A DNA stretch of 17,948 nt from CAYZJK01 sp964479125 (GCA_964479125.1 CAYZJK010000019.1:1-17948); one strand, 5' to 3'; positions 1 to 7,756 are shown, numbered from the stretch's first letter. Made by a program: numbers and translations. The notes: generated from the letters alone by a model not told the origin.

Positions 1-189
1 GTTGGTCGTCATCTTCGAGAAAAGCTTAATGTAGCTTATGTTGGTCAGCAGGTAGTCGGTGTAGATGTGCCCCACACTCATGTCCATGTTATTCCGTTTA
101 ATGACGTGTCTGAATACCGGGCTGACTCTGGCTCTTATGAGATCAGCCAAGAAGAGATGGCTGCGCTCGCTGATGAGCTTAAGATTTAA
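1..189 (+). CDS. HIT-family nucleotide hydrolase, C-terminal part
   Basis: The first 62 codons of the window are the end of a protein whose start lies upstream. The sequence shows the histidine triad PHTHVHVIP at about residues 24-32 of the fragment, the signature of HIT-family (Hint/Fhit-like) nucleotide phosphoramidases and hydrolases; the middle histidine is the catalytic nucleophile in this family. A short acidic tail (EISQEEMAALADEL) follows, as in many bacterial HIT proteins. It ends in TAA, and the last A is also the first base of the rlmH start codon (TAATG), so the two are probably translationally coupled on one mRNA. The substrate cannot be told from this fragment. Confidence 0.85.
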   Translation, partial: VGRHLREKLNVAYVGQQVVGVDVPHTHVHVIPFNDVSEYRADSGSYEISQEEMAALADELKI

Positions 190-647
190 TGATTGAAATT
201 ATTGCGATCGGGCGCAAACTAGACCCTCTGGTAGTACCTCTAGTTAAAGAGTATGAGGCTCGTCTCAGGTCTCCTTATGATATTAAGTGGACACTACTCC
301 CCTACTCTAAGCTTCAGGGTATGGATGCCCGTAGGGATGAGAGTCGTAAAATACTTGAAAAGTTAACACCGGATAAATACGTCATCCTGTTAGATGAGGT
401 TGGTCAAAATATCTCCTCAGAGCAACTAGCTGAGCGCCTAGATAGAGTTCAGGCTACGGGCGGACGTAAGGTTGTCTTTGTTGTTGGCGGTGCCTATGGA
501 GTAGATGAAACCATACAACGCCGTGCGGACTTTGTCTGGTCGCTATCTAAACTGGTCTTTCCGCACCGCATAGTTCACCTCATCTTAACTGAGCAGATTT
601 ATCGGGCTCAGGAAATCTTAAGGGGTGGATCTTATCATCACAAATAG
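189..647 (+). CDS. rlmH: 23S rRNA (pseudouridine1915-N3)-methyltransferase RlmH
   Basis: A 152-residue protein of the usual RlmH length (about 155). RlmH is a SPOUT-fold methyltransferase that uses S-adenosylmethionine to methylate pseudouridine 1915 in helix 69 of 23S rRNA on assembled 70S ribosomes. Visible family features are the N-terminal IIAIGRKLD strand, LLDEVGQNISSEQLA, the SAM-binding knot segment FVVGGAYGVD near residues 97-106, and the C-terminal LTEQIYRAQEIL helix ending in SYHHK, matching the conserved YH(K/R) tail. The start ATG overlaps the stop of the HIT gene by one base (TAATG), and no independent Shine-Dalgarno is needed. The following 94 bases hold the promoter of the next gene. 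Assignment is firm. Confidence 0.93.
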   Translation: MIEIIAIGRKLDPLVVPLVKEYEARLRSPYDIKWTLLPYSKLQGMDARRDESRKILEKLTPDKYVILLDEVGQNISSEQLAERLDRVQATGGRKVVFVVGGAYGVDETIQRRADFVWSLSKLVFPHRIVHLILTEQIYRAQEILRGGSYHHK

Positions 648-664
648 ATACCAACCACATATTA

Positions 665-693
665 TTGACAAATAATAAAACTTATGCTAATGT
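665..693 (+). promoter_or_regulatory. Promoter of the small membrane protein gene at 742
   Basis: Perfect -35 TTGACA (665-670), 17-nt spacer and an extended -10 TGC-TAATGT (685-693). The -10 hexamer is weak (3 of 6) but the TG motif compensates. Predicted start near 700, leaving a leader of about 40 nt with AAGGA before ATG 742. Confidence 0.6.
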
Positions 694-741
694 AGTAAAC
701 ATACTATTCTATTAGTAAAACAAACAAGATAAAAGGAAAAT

Positions 742-1047
742 ATGATTCAAATTGTCTCACAGTGGTTGATGACGTTCTTTACGCTTGCCCTAACTATCAA
801 TATCTTTGTTCATGACATGAATTTAGATAAGGCAGCTCAAGAGGTTGTCGCTCGAGCTAATAATAAAGAGGCTTCTACAAGAGGCCCTTCTGTTCATTTG
901 CATACTCATGCTGAAGGTCCGAGTATTAAAGCGACTGATCCGCGTGAAAAGAAAAAGCGTAGTCCACTTAAAAACCATCAACACCTACGCAAGAAGCGTA
1001 CTCAGCGCCCCACCCCACCTGAAAGGCGCGCGTTAGCATTAGCTTAA
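742..1047 (+). CDS. Small membrane-anchored, strongly basic hypothetical protein
   Basis: I do not recognise this 101-residue protein. Residues 4-24 (IVSQWLMTFFTLALTINIFV) form one hydrophobic segment that could be a signal anchor. The middle has a histidine cluster (HLHTHAEG), and the C-terminal half is very rich in Lys, Arg, His and Pro (REKKKRSPLKNHQHLRKKR), giving a basic tail that would lie in the cytoplasm with an N-out/C-in topology and could contact nucleic acid or phospholipid. It has its own promoter at 665-693 and an AAGGA site five bases before the ATG, which is why I accept it as real. It converges on valS and the two stop regions overlap by 9 bp, with no terminator visible between them. 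Function unknown; a minority possibility is a chance ORF. Confidence 0.6.
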   Translation: MIQIVSQWLMTFFTLALTINIFVHDMNLDKAAQEVVARANNKEASTRGPSVHLHTHAEGPSIKATDPREKKKRSPLKNHQHLRKKRTQRPTPPERRALALA

Positions 1048-3594
1048 GACTTTGATTTCTTCGACTAATCTCTCGATTAAGTCTTCAGTATCGCGAAGCT
1101 CCTGTTTAGTCTCGTCGACTAAGTGCTCGGGGGCTTTTTCGATATAGTTCTTGTTGTTTAGGCGGCCCTCAAGGATGTCTTTTTTCTTTCGGACTTCAAC
1201 TAGTCGATTCTCAAGATTAGATTGATGCTCATATAGCGTCTCTTCATCGATATCCAGCCAAGCTTCCCTGTTGCTGGCTGCAAGGCGTAGTCCCCTAGCC
1301 TGATCTACCTTTTGAACTGACTCGAGGCGAGCTAGGTGTACGATTAAGTCTTCGTTATCTTCAATTAAGCTATCGTTCTGATATAGCATGGTGTATTTCT
1401 TGTTGCCAGGCATCTCACTGGTTACGTAGCGAGCTTCAGTAACAAGCTCCTGGATACGTGTGAACTGACCAGCGGATATTTCATCATACTGTAAATCTAG
1501 TGGCCACTGTTCACGGATAAGTAGTGAGCTTGTCCATGGTAGAGTTTGCCAGATAGTTTCAGTCACGAATGGCGCATATGGATGAGCAATTCGTAGTGAG
1601 GTCTCAAGTACCCAGGCCATTAGCTCTGGATTATCCTTTGTCTTACTGGCTTCTACGTACCAGTCGGCTACACTGTCCCAGATGGCATGGTAGACTACTT
1701 CTCCAGCCTCAGCGAAGCGGAAGCTATCTAAGTGGCTATCGATGGCATCTCGTGCCTCAAGAAGCTCTTTAACGATCCAGTGATCTACTGGGTGGTGTGC
1801 TTGCGGTGTAATAGGACCAGCAAAGCTATCCCCTAGTTTATTTAAGATATATCGACTAACATTCCATAGCTTGTTACAGAAGTTGCGCCCAGCAATAATC
1901 TTGCTAGTAGATAGTGCTTGGTTTTGAGCAGCACTTCGGCTAGAAACGATACCCATTCGTAGGGCATCAGAGCCATACTCTCCTACTATCTCAATTGGGT
2001 TGATGACATTACCCTTAGACTTACTCATCTTTTGGCCTTTTTCATCTAGTACTAGGCCATTTAGGTAGACTTGCTTGAAAGGCACCCGGTCGGTTCGATA
2101 TAGGCCAAGCATAATCATGCGAGCCACCCATTGGAATAGAATGTCTGATCCAGTACCTAGAACGCTAGTTGGATAGAATTGTGATAAGTAGCTACCGTCT
2201 TGCAGGGCGTCAGTCGTCACGAACGGCCACTGACCACTACTAAACCAGGTATCAAAGGTGTCTTCTTCCCTGTTATATGTTGTATTATTTATAACGATTG
2301 TCTTCTCGTTAACTCTCTCGTCATAAATCCATTCTTCTGGATTATTAGCATTGACGAAGGCTGGGATTGGGATACCCCATGGAATCTGTCGGCTAATATT
2401 CCAGTCGCGTAGATTCTTTAAGTAGTCGATTAGAACATTTTTCTTATTTTCAGGGGTGAACTTAATCTCACCGTCTTCAAGTGCCTTAATCGCTCGTTCA
2501 GCTAGAGGTTTCACCTTAATGAACCACTGATCTTTTAGTAATGGTTGGATTGGTAGACCACTCTTGTAGTCATATCCTACAGTATGGGTGATCTCCTTCT
2601 CTCCCCTTCTCAGCTCTTGAGCTTGAAGGGCAGCTAGTACGCGCTTGCGGGCATCAAGAACATCAAGACCCATGTAGTTGGCTGGTACATTGATCATTCG
2701 GCCATCGAAATCGATAACTTGAATCATCGGGAGGTTATGACGTTGACCGATCTCGAAGTCGTTCGGGTCGTGCGCCGGAGTAATCTTGACTACACCAGTG
2801 CCATAGTTCATATCAACGTATTCATCAGCAATAATAGGAATCTCTCGGTCTGTCAGTGGCAGCTGGACACGAGTACCGATATATTCTTTGTAGCGCTCAT
2901 CTTCTGGATGGACTGCCACAGCTACGTCACCAAGCATAGTTTCTGGCCTGGTTGTGGCGACTACTAACTCCCCTACCTTATCTAGTAGAGGGTAGGCAAT
3001 ATTCCAAAGAGTACCCTTCTCTTCTTTGTAGTTTACTTCAATATCAGAATAGCTTGTTTGGTATTTAGTACTGTAGTTAACGATCCTCTCACCCCTGTAA
3101 ATTAGGCCATCGTCCCACATTTTCTTGAATGTATCGTTAACAGTTTCAATTACCTTTTGATCAAGTGTGAAGGTTAGGTCTTTCCAACTAGCACTTGCAC
3201 CCAGAGCCCTTAGTTGAAGCTCCATACTCCCCCGCTGCTTATCAACGAAGTTCCACACTTGGCTGTATAGCTGCTCTCGAGAGAAATCGAACCGATTCTT
3301 TCCTTCTTTAGCTAGAATTCGGTCATAAACTACCCAGGTTTCAAAGCCGGCATGATCGGCGCCTGGTAGATAGACTGCATTATATCCTTGCATGCGCTTA
3401 TAGCGCACTAAAATGTCTTGATAATTGACGATGAGAGCGTGTCCAATATGTAAATCACCGTTAGCATTCGGTGGAGGCATCACTATACTAAAAGGTTCAC
3501 CATCTCCCTGTGGTGAAAAAGCGTCTGAGGTTTCCCACATTGCGTAAATTTCCGGCTCGTACTGATCCGGCGAATAAGCTTTCGCGAGCTTCAT
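1039..3594 (-). CDS. valS: Valine--tRNA ligase
   Basis: An 851-residue class I aminoacyl-tRNA synthetase that charges tRNA-Val and edits mischarged threonine. In order: the HIGH signature (GDLHIGHAL, HIGH at 49-52); the CP1 editing domain with TTRPETMLGD (214-223) and GTGVVKITPAHDPNDFEIG (from 265); SRQIPWGIPIPAF near 401-413; the KMSKS loop QKMSKSKGNV (KMSKS at 522-526); an anticodon-binding helical domain; and a C-terminal Glu/Lys-rich coiled coil (about 780-851) typical of ValRS. It is a little shorter than most bacterial ValRS and diverges from the usual DHAGIATQ motif (here DHAGFETW). The start has AGGAG seven bases upstream. A 120-nt leader precedes it, with a perfect TATAAT just after the upstream FemAB-type gene, so it can be transcribed alone or by read-through from tsaD. 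Confidence 0.96.
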   Translation of the reverse strand: MKLAKAYSPDQYEPEIYAMWETSDAFSPQGDGEPFSIVMPPPNANGDLHIGHALIVNYQDILVRYKRMQGYNAVYLPGADHAGFETWVVYDRILAKEGKNRFDFSREQLYSQVWNFVDKQRGSMELQLRALGASASWKDLTFTLDQKVIETVNDTFKKMWDDGLIYRGERIVNYSTKYQTSYSDIEVNYKEEKGTLWNIAYPLLDKVGELVVATTRPETMLGDVAVAVHPEDERYKEYIGTRVQLPLTDREIPIIADEYVDMNYGTGVVKITPAHDPNDFEIGQRHNLPMIQVIDFDGRMINVPANYMGLDVLDARKRVLAALQAQELRRGEKEITHTVGYDYKSGLPIQPLLKDQWFIKVKPLAERAIKALEDGEIKFTPENKKNVLIDYLKNLRDWNISRQIPWGIPIPAFVNANNPEEWIYDERVNEKTIVINNTTYNREEDTFDTWFSSGQWPFVTTDALQDGSYLSQFYPTSVLGTGSDILFQWVARMIMLGLYRTDRVPFKQVYLNGLVLDEKGQKMSKSKGNVINPIEIVGEYGSDALRMGIVSSRSAAQNQALSTSKIIAGRNFCNKLWNVSRYILNKLGDSFAGPITPQAHHPVDHWIVKELLEARDAIDSHLDSFRFAEAGEVVYHAIWDSVADWYVEASKTKDNPELMAWVLETSLRIAHPYAPFVTETIWQTLPWTSSLLIREQWPLDLQYDEISAGQFTRIQELVTEARYVTSEMPGNKKYTMLYQNDSLIEDNEDLIVHLARLESVQKVDQARGLRLAASNREAWLDIDEETLYEHQSNLENRLVEVRKKKDILEGRLNNKNYIEKAPEHLVDETKQELRDTEDLIERLVEEIKVLS

Positions 3595-3716
3595 GCATCA
3601 TCTCCTAATCTTTTCATGTGAAAAACAGCGCACAACTTAAGTAGGGATTCCACGTGAAAAAGACGCGCTCCCAATAACCTCCTCAAGTTTTATGTGCGTG
3701 TGTTTGTGTTATAGCT

Positions 3717-3722
3717 ATTATA
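3717..3722 (-). promoter_or_regulatory. Extended -10 promoter of valS
   Basis: On the minus strand the sequence is TGA-TATAAT, a perfect -10 with a TGn extension. No good -35 lies 17 nt upstream, inside the 3' end of the FemAB-family gene. Predicted start near 3710 gives a leader of about 115 nt, unusually long for this window. Confidence 0.65.
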
Positions 3723-3731
3723 TCACAAGAT

Positions 3732-4652
3732 TTACAGGTAGCGTTTTACTTTCCGGGCAATCATATAAGTCTGGTATGGAATCTTTTTCACAGGTATATC
3801 ATAGGTTTTACCTAAGAAGTATTGGTAGCCACCAAATGACTTTTTGAACTTGGTAAATCCAGCCCAGTGATGATTTGGATCATCTGAGTCGGTGACCCCA
3901 AAGAAGTCAAAAGTAGACTTGCCTTGATGCTTAGCATCCATGATTGCTTCAGCGAGTAGGGCGGTGGCCGGGTTTAGCTTACGGTGTTCAAAACTAGAGG
4001 CTGCGTGAGCATAGTAATTGATATCACCACCCTCATAGATTAATGCTCCAGCAATGATAGAGTCATCTTCATCTAAGCGAATGAAATGTAGAGAAGCAGC
4101 TTCATTAGTGAGCAGGGTAGTGATCTGAGTGGTAAGGTATTTGTCTGAGTGAATGGAGATTTCATTATGCTCTTTCATTTCATGAAGTAGTTTGAGTAGA
4201 TTAGGTATGTCTGCCGGATCGGTTGAACGGAAGTGGGTCATACCTTTTTTCTTATAGTTGCGATATATGTTGCGATTATTTTGCTTCATATTTGCAACTA
4301 AGTCTTTTTCACTCTGCGTTAAATCTAGGCGCCAGGTGAGGCTAGGTTGAGAATAGTTGATTTTACGTAGATTATACTTCTTGACCATTTCTTCACTGAT
4401 ATCAATGCCGAGAGGTTGAATTCTAATAAACGTTACGTCTTGGCTTTTAGCTAGCGCATGAAGAGAGTCTAGTGCGGTACCTAGGGTTCGTTCGCTCGAA
4501 ACTTGCGGTCCGTAGGGGAGGTAGAGGCGCTTAACTCGGCTACTTTCTTCAAGAATAGCTAGATAACTCCACTCTTCATTGCCGCGTCGGAAAGTAGAGT
4601 TGCCTAAGTTTTGATGAAAAGCTTCCCAAGCGGTTGATTGTAAGAAGTGCAT
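3732..4652 (-). CDS. FemAB-family peptidoglycan bridge aminoacyltransferase
   Basis: A 306-residue FemA/FemB/FemX-type protein. The family transfers amino acids from aminoacyl-tRNA to the side chain of the peptidoglycan stem peptide on lipid II at the inner face of the membrane. Visible hallmarks are the N-terminal QSTAWEAFHQ segment, LYLPYGPQV, the basic stretch MKQNNRNIYRNYKKKGM (about residues 123-139), and the C-terminal GNAT-like block FDFFGVTDSDDPNHHWAGF followed by KFKKSFGGYQYFLGKTYDIP. It lacks the long coiled-coil insertion of staphylococcal FemA, as do many short bacterial homologues. It lies 32 bp after tsaD in the same direction with AAAGGA about 10 bases before the ATG, so the two are probably one operon. 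The amino acid added cannot be told from sequence. Confidence 0.87.
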   Translation of the reverse strand: MHFLQSTAWEAFHQNLGNSTFRRGNEEWSYLAILEESSRVKRLYLPYGPQVSSERTLGTALDSLHALAKSQDVTFIRIQPLGIDISEEMVKKYNLRKINYSQPSLTWRLDLTQSEKDLVANMKQNNRNIYRNYKKKGMTHFRSTDPADIPNLLKLLHEMKEHNEISIHSDKYLTTQITTLLTNEAASLHFIRLDEDDSIIAGALIYEGGDINYYAHAASSFEHRKLNPATALLAEAIMDAKHQGKSTFDFFGVTDSDDPNHHWAGFTKFKKSFGGYQYFLGKTYDIPVKKIPYQTYMIARKVKRYL

Positions 4653-4684
4653 AGTGACAAGTTCCTTTCGTTGTATTGATTACA

Positions 4685-5761
4685 TCAATTATAAATCTCA
4701 GACATAGACATACTCGGGACGATATCCAGACTGGTCGGGTCAACTGGTGGTTGGTGTTGTGCCTGGTAGTAGGTGAGTGTCGCTATCATTGCTGCATTGT
4801 CGGTGCAGAGTTGGATAGGCGGGTATTGTAATTCTAAATCAGTTCTAGACTGAAGGGCTTCACGAAGCTTAGTGTTAGCGGCAACGCCTCCGGCTATAAC
4901 TAGTGAAGCTGGATTATACTCATCAATTGCCTGCAGGGTAGGCCGTACAAGCGTCTCAATTGCAGTGGTTTGGAAACTAGCTGCAAAATTTTGCCGTTGA
5001 ACATCATTTAGAAGCTCTTTGAGCTCGTGTGAGGGGAAAGTATAGTCTACGCCTACTTCTTTCTGTACGGCCCTTAAAACGGCTGTTTTAAGGCCTGAGA
5101 ATGAAAAGTTATATGGATTGTCTAATTTAGAGATCGGTAGCTTGTAGGCTGTCTCGTCGCCAAGTTCAGCTGCCCTAGATACGCTTGGACCGCCAGGGTA
5201 GGGGAGTCCTAGGATTTTAGCTACCTTATCGAAAGCCTCACCAACGGCATCGTCTTGAGTTTCCCCTAAAATTTCAAACTTTTCATGACTATAGAAAAGT
5301 ACTAGTTGACTGTGTCCACCGGACACTATTAAAGCCAGGAGGGGAAACTTCGGCTGAGAAGAGGGTAGAAGAAGGCTAAGGTGGTCATTTTGTTCGGTTA
5401 TGAAGCTAGCGTAAACATGAGCCTGAACATGATGGATTGGGTAAAGTGGTTTTTGTTTGATATGAGCGATAGTCTTAGCGGTGGTAGCACCTACTAGAAG
5501 AGATCCTGATAGTCCAGGAGCGTAAGTGATCCCAATCGCATCAATGTCATCCCACGTAGAGTTAGAGTCTTGTAGGGCCTGTTCAATTACAGGTAGAACA
5601 GTCTCGATGTGGCTGCGGGCAGCTACTTCAGGGACAACTCCGCCGTACTTGGCATGGATATCAACTTGTGTATGTACGACATTACTAAGAAGCCGGCTGC
5701 CATCCTGTACAACGGCAGCAGCTGTTTCATCGCAGCTACTCTCGATTCCCAACACTCTCAT
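4685..5761 (-). CDS. tsaD: tRNA N6-threonylcarbamoyladenosine synthase subunit TsaD
   Basis: A 358-residue TsaD/Kae1 protein. With TsaB and TsaE it transfers the threonylcarbamoyl group from TC-AMP to A37 of ANN-decoding tRNAs. Visible features are GIESSCDETAAAVV at the N-terminus, the metal-binding HVQAH (His111 and His115), VSGGHSQLV, FDKVAKILGLPYPGGP, NFSFSGLKTAVLR, AGGVAANTKLREAL and CTDNAAMIA, whose Asp is the third metal ligand. It is about 20 residues longer than the E. coli protein, mostly in a loop after residue 120. There is no Shine-Dalgarno; a TGA-TATACT box ends 10 bases before the ATG, so the leader should be only a few bases. It is divergent from the MurE-like gene, with 63 bp between start codons, and is the only complete gene here that ends in TGA. 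Confidence 0.96.
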   Translation of the reverse strand: MRVLGIESSCDETAAAVVQDGSRLLSNVVHTQVDIHAKYGGVVPEVAARSHIETVLPVIEQALQDSNSTWDDIDAIGITYAPGLSGSLLVGATTAKTIAHIKQKPLYPIHHVQAHVYASFITEQNDHLSLLLPSSQPKFPLLALIVSGGHSQLVLFYSHEKFEILGETQDDAVGEAFDKVAKILGLPYPGGPSVSRAAELGDETAYKLPISKLDNPYNFSFSGLKTAVLRAVQKEVGVDYTFPSHELKELLNDVQRQNFAASFQTTAIETLVRPTLQAIDEYNPASLVIAGGVAANTKLREALQSRTDLELQYPPIQLCTDNAAMIATLTYYQAQHQPPVDPTSLDIVPSMSMSEIYN

Positions 5762-5771
5762 TTATAGTTTT

Positions 5772-5780
5772 AGTATATCA
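5772..5780 (-). promoter_or_regulatory. tsaD promoter, nearly leaderless
   Basis: Minus-strand extended -10 TGA-TATACT. Only 10 nt separate the hexamer from the tsaD ATG, so transcription should begin about 3 nt before the start codon. No clear -35 is seen. Confidence 0.6.
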
Positions 5781-5812
5781 GAGAAAATATAGGATTACCT
5801 ATCTGTTTGACG

Positions 5813-5818
5813 TATACT
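5813..5818 (+). promoter_or_regulatory. Leaderless promoter of the MurE-like gene
   Basis: TATACT with six bases (AATAGT) before ATG 5825, so the expected transcription start is at or next to the A of the ATG. There is no Shine-Dalgarno and no convincing -35. The same arrangement, TATACT-AGATAGT-ATG, occurs at 11015. Confidence 0.6.
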
Positions 5819-5824
5819 AATAGT

Positions 5825-7120
5825 ATGAAACAACGACTTGTAGAGGGAGTTCGGGCCGTCCTACCGGCACAGTCTGTACATAGGCTGGAGAGCTTTTATC
5901 GGATTACCCGTGCCCAGGTTTTATCAGCTCGCTATGGCTACCCGGCTAAGGGTCTTCGAGTTATTGCCGTAACAGGCACTAATGGTAAAACCACCACCGT
6001 TAACTACATCAACCATATCTTGAAGCAAGCTGGCTATAAAACAGCTATGTTTTCAACAGCTTTGATTGAGGTAGCTGGTGAGACTATCCTGAATGATTTA
6101 AACGTTACAGTTGGATCAACTGCCAGGATGCAGCAATTCTTCCGCGACGCTAAAAAGGCCAAGGTAGATTTCGTAGTTCTAGAGATTACAAGTCACGCAC
6201 TAGACCAGCATAAGTTAGACGGTGTGCCGATTGAGGCAGCTATCATGACTAACCTAACACAGGATCACCTCGATTATCATCGGACTATGAAACGATATGC
6301 CACAGCTAAGGCAAACCTATTTCAGAATAAGCCGCGCTATATTGTCCTAAACCGAGATGATGAGTGGTATGACTTCTTTAATTCTTATGAAGCTAGTGAG
6401 CAGAAGATGACTTATGGTCAGCGAGAAGAGTCTGAGACTAGAGTTACCAATATGAAGCTCTTTAAAAAAGGCTCTGAAGCTGAATTAGTGTTTGATCATC
6501 AAACGCATGTTAAGTTAGCGACTTTTCTACCTGGCGCCTATAACGTCTACAATATGGCGGCAGCGGCTACAATCGCTTATCTATTAGGTATATCGACAGA
6601 AGATATTGTTGAAGGTGTAGCAAACCTTGAGAGTGTACCAGGTAGGTATGAGCGAGTGGTTGAGCAGGATCCATACGATGTAATTGTTGATTATGCGCAC
6701 ACGGCTGACGCTCTAGAAAAGCTTTTAGGGTCAGTTAAAGAGACTACTAAGAATCGTACTATCTTAGTCTTTGGTGCCTGTGGTGATAGGGATAAGTCTA
6801 AGCGACCAATTATGGGTGCTATAGCTGGACGATTGGCTGATCGGATTATTATTACCGACGAAGAAAGCTACAATGAAGATCCAGAGCAAATCCGAAAAGA
6901 CATAATGAATGGTGTGATTGAGACGGGGGCGGAAGCTAAAACTAACATTATTCCAAATCGACGCGATGCAATTGAGAAGGCTTTATCAATCGCTAGGGCA
7001 GGGGATACTGTCTTAGTTACTGGCATGGGACATGAGCAATTTAGGATTGTTAAGGGTGAGAGACTACCTTGGAATGATGTAGATGTAGTAAAGAGTCTAC
7101 ATAACGAACTGCGTAACTAA
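5825..7120 (+). CDS. murE: MurE-like Mur ligase (UDP-MurNAc-dipeptide:amino acid ligase)
   Basis: A 431-residue Mur ligase that should add the third residue of the peptidoglycan stem peptide using ATP. Seen: P-loop GTNGKTTT (51-58), ITSHALDQHKLDG (121-133), TNLTQDHLDYH (142-152), the TAKANLF lysine at 162 that is carbamylated in the family, PGRYERV (272-278), VDYAHTADALEKLL (288-301), FGACGDRDKSKR (316-327) and TGMGHEQF (399-406). The third-substrate region reads DEESYNEDP (345-353) instead of the meso-DAP-type DNPR, so the added amino acid is uncertain. Only about 50 residues precede the P-loop, against roughly 100 or more in ordinary MurE, so most of the UDP-binding N-terminal domain is missing. 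I chose ATG 5825; an in-frame TTG at 5807 would overlap the promoter and add only six residues. Confidence 0.87.
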   Translation: MKQRLVEGVRAVLPAQSVHRLESFYRITRAQVLSARYGYPAKGLRVIAVTGTNGKTTTVNYINHILKQAGYKTAMFSTALIEVAGETILNDLNVTVGSTARMQQFFRDAKKAKVDFVVLEITSHALDQHKLDGVPIEAAIMTNLTQDHLDYHRTMKRYATAKANLFQNKPRYIVLNRDDEWYDFFNSYEASEQKMTYGQREESETRVTNMKLFKKGSEAELVFDHQTHVKLATFLPGAYNVYNMAAAATIAYLLGISTEDIVEGVANLESVPGRYERVVEQDPYDVIVDYAHTADALEKLLGSVKETTKNRTILVFGACGDRDKSKRPIMGAIAGRLADRIIITDEESYNEDPEQIRKDIMNGVIETGAEAKTNIIPNRRDAIEKALSIARAGDTVLVTGMGHEQFRIVKGERLPWNDVDVVKSLHNELRN

Positions 7121-7140
7121 ATAAAGTTTAAACAAGTGAA

Positions 7141-7170
7141 AACCCCTGCTTCTAGCAGGGGTTGTTTTGT
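7141..7170. terminator. Bidirectional intrinsic terminator
   Basis: Ten-bp stem AACCCCTGCT / AGCAGGGGTT with a TCT loop (7141-7163), followed on the plus strand by GTTTTG and on the minus strand by TTTT. It serves the MurE-like gene and the convergent gene at 7176. Confidence 0.9.
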
Positions 7171-7175
7171 GTAGC

Positions 7176-7613
7176 CTAGACTGAGATGGTGTTCGTCTGA
7201 ATGCTCCGACTCAGTTCAGCGAAACGATTAAACTCACCTTTACTGAAGAGTAGAGCATAGCTACTGGTTAGGCCGCCATCAATATCCGGTAGCTTACAGA
7301 GGAATCCACACGGGGTTCCCATGCTGTTGAGAACTGGAAGGTGGCCGTCCCTATCCTTGAGAATATATACCTTTCGGGTATGAAACTTCTGAGGGTCGTC
7401 GATTTCACCTACAGTAATAGTGGTGATTCGATCAAGTTCGGCTGCTTTCTGGAGGCGCAGTAGAGCGAATTCTTGGGTTAATTTAAAGGTTCGCGGAGTA
7501 CGATTCTCGATTTCAAAGTCGACGCTTTCGTGATTGATACCTTTTAGTATCAAACCGTTGTCTTTGATGAGATTAATCATCTCGAGCTTGGCACACTGCT
7601 TCGTGATGTCCAT
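7176..7613 (-). CDS. Orphan protein, paralogue of the gene at 7757-8143
   Basis: I do not recognise this family. From ATG 7613 it is a 145-residue soluble protein with no signal peptide or membrane segment. I prefer this start to upstream ATGs at 7622 and 7652: AAAGGA sits about eight bases before it, matching the spacing at the neighbouring gene, and the predicted transcription start near 7647 lies downstream of the 7652 ATG. Its C-terminal half aligns by eye with the next gene: V-x-I-...-DG (residues 82-90), G-[FV]-[LI]-...-P (103-109), then G-x-x-TS-...-F-x-K-G-[ED]-x-[ND]-[RK]-x-x-EL-x-R (113-136). The N-termini also share KQ at 5-6 and G....GI at 20-26. It is a single-gene unit between a TTGCAA-type promoter and a bidirectional terminator. 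Confidence 0.75.
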   Translation of the reverse strand: MDITKQCAKLEMINLIKDNGLILKGINHESVDFEIENRTPRTFKLTQEFALLRLQKAAELDRITTITVGEIDDPQKFHTRKVYILKDRDGHLPVLNSMGTPCGFLCKLPDIDGGLTSSYALLFSKGEFNRFAELSRSIQTNTISV

Positions 7614-7653
7614 TTTGGCCATCCTTTCTGGTAGAAATTGAAGCGTGAACAAT

Positions 7654-7681
7654 ACTATAGCATAATTATGGAATATTGCAA
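7654..7681 (-). promoter_or_regulatory. TTGCAA-type promoter of the 7613 orphan gene
   Basis: Minus strand: -35 TTGCAA (7676-7681), 16-nt spacer, extended -10 TGC-TATAGT (hexamer 7654-7659). Predicted start near 7647, about 35 nt before the chosen ATG. Confidence 0.7.
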
Positions 7682-7694
7682 TATAAAGAGAAAG

Positions 7695-7733
7695 GTTTCA
7701 AAAAGGGAAAGGCCCCTGTATTTCTACAGGGGC
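7695..7733 (-). terminator. Intrinsic terminator of the 7757 orphan gene
   Basis: Minus-strand stem GCCCCTGTA / TACAGGGGC with a GAAA tetraloop (7712-7733), followed by a CTTTCCCTTTTT tract. It lies between this unit and the promoter of the next orphan. Confidence 0.88.
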
Positions 7734-7756
7734 AGCTTCAGTTGCGCTCGTAAGAG

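Noticed and set aside
3595..3716. T-box riboswitch before valS
   Set aside because: No T-box sequence (GGGTGGNACCGCG-like) or matching terminator hairpin is seen in the leader.
4685..4687. Possible TGA recoding, as in Gracilibacteria/Absconditabacteria
   Set aside because: tsaD ends in TGA at the expected family length and none of the recognised genes contains an in-frame TGA, so the standard bacterial code fits.
5807..5824. TTG start for the MurE-like gene
   Set aside because: It lies upstream of and overlaps the TATACT box that should set the transcription start.
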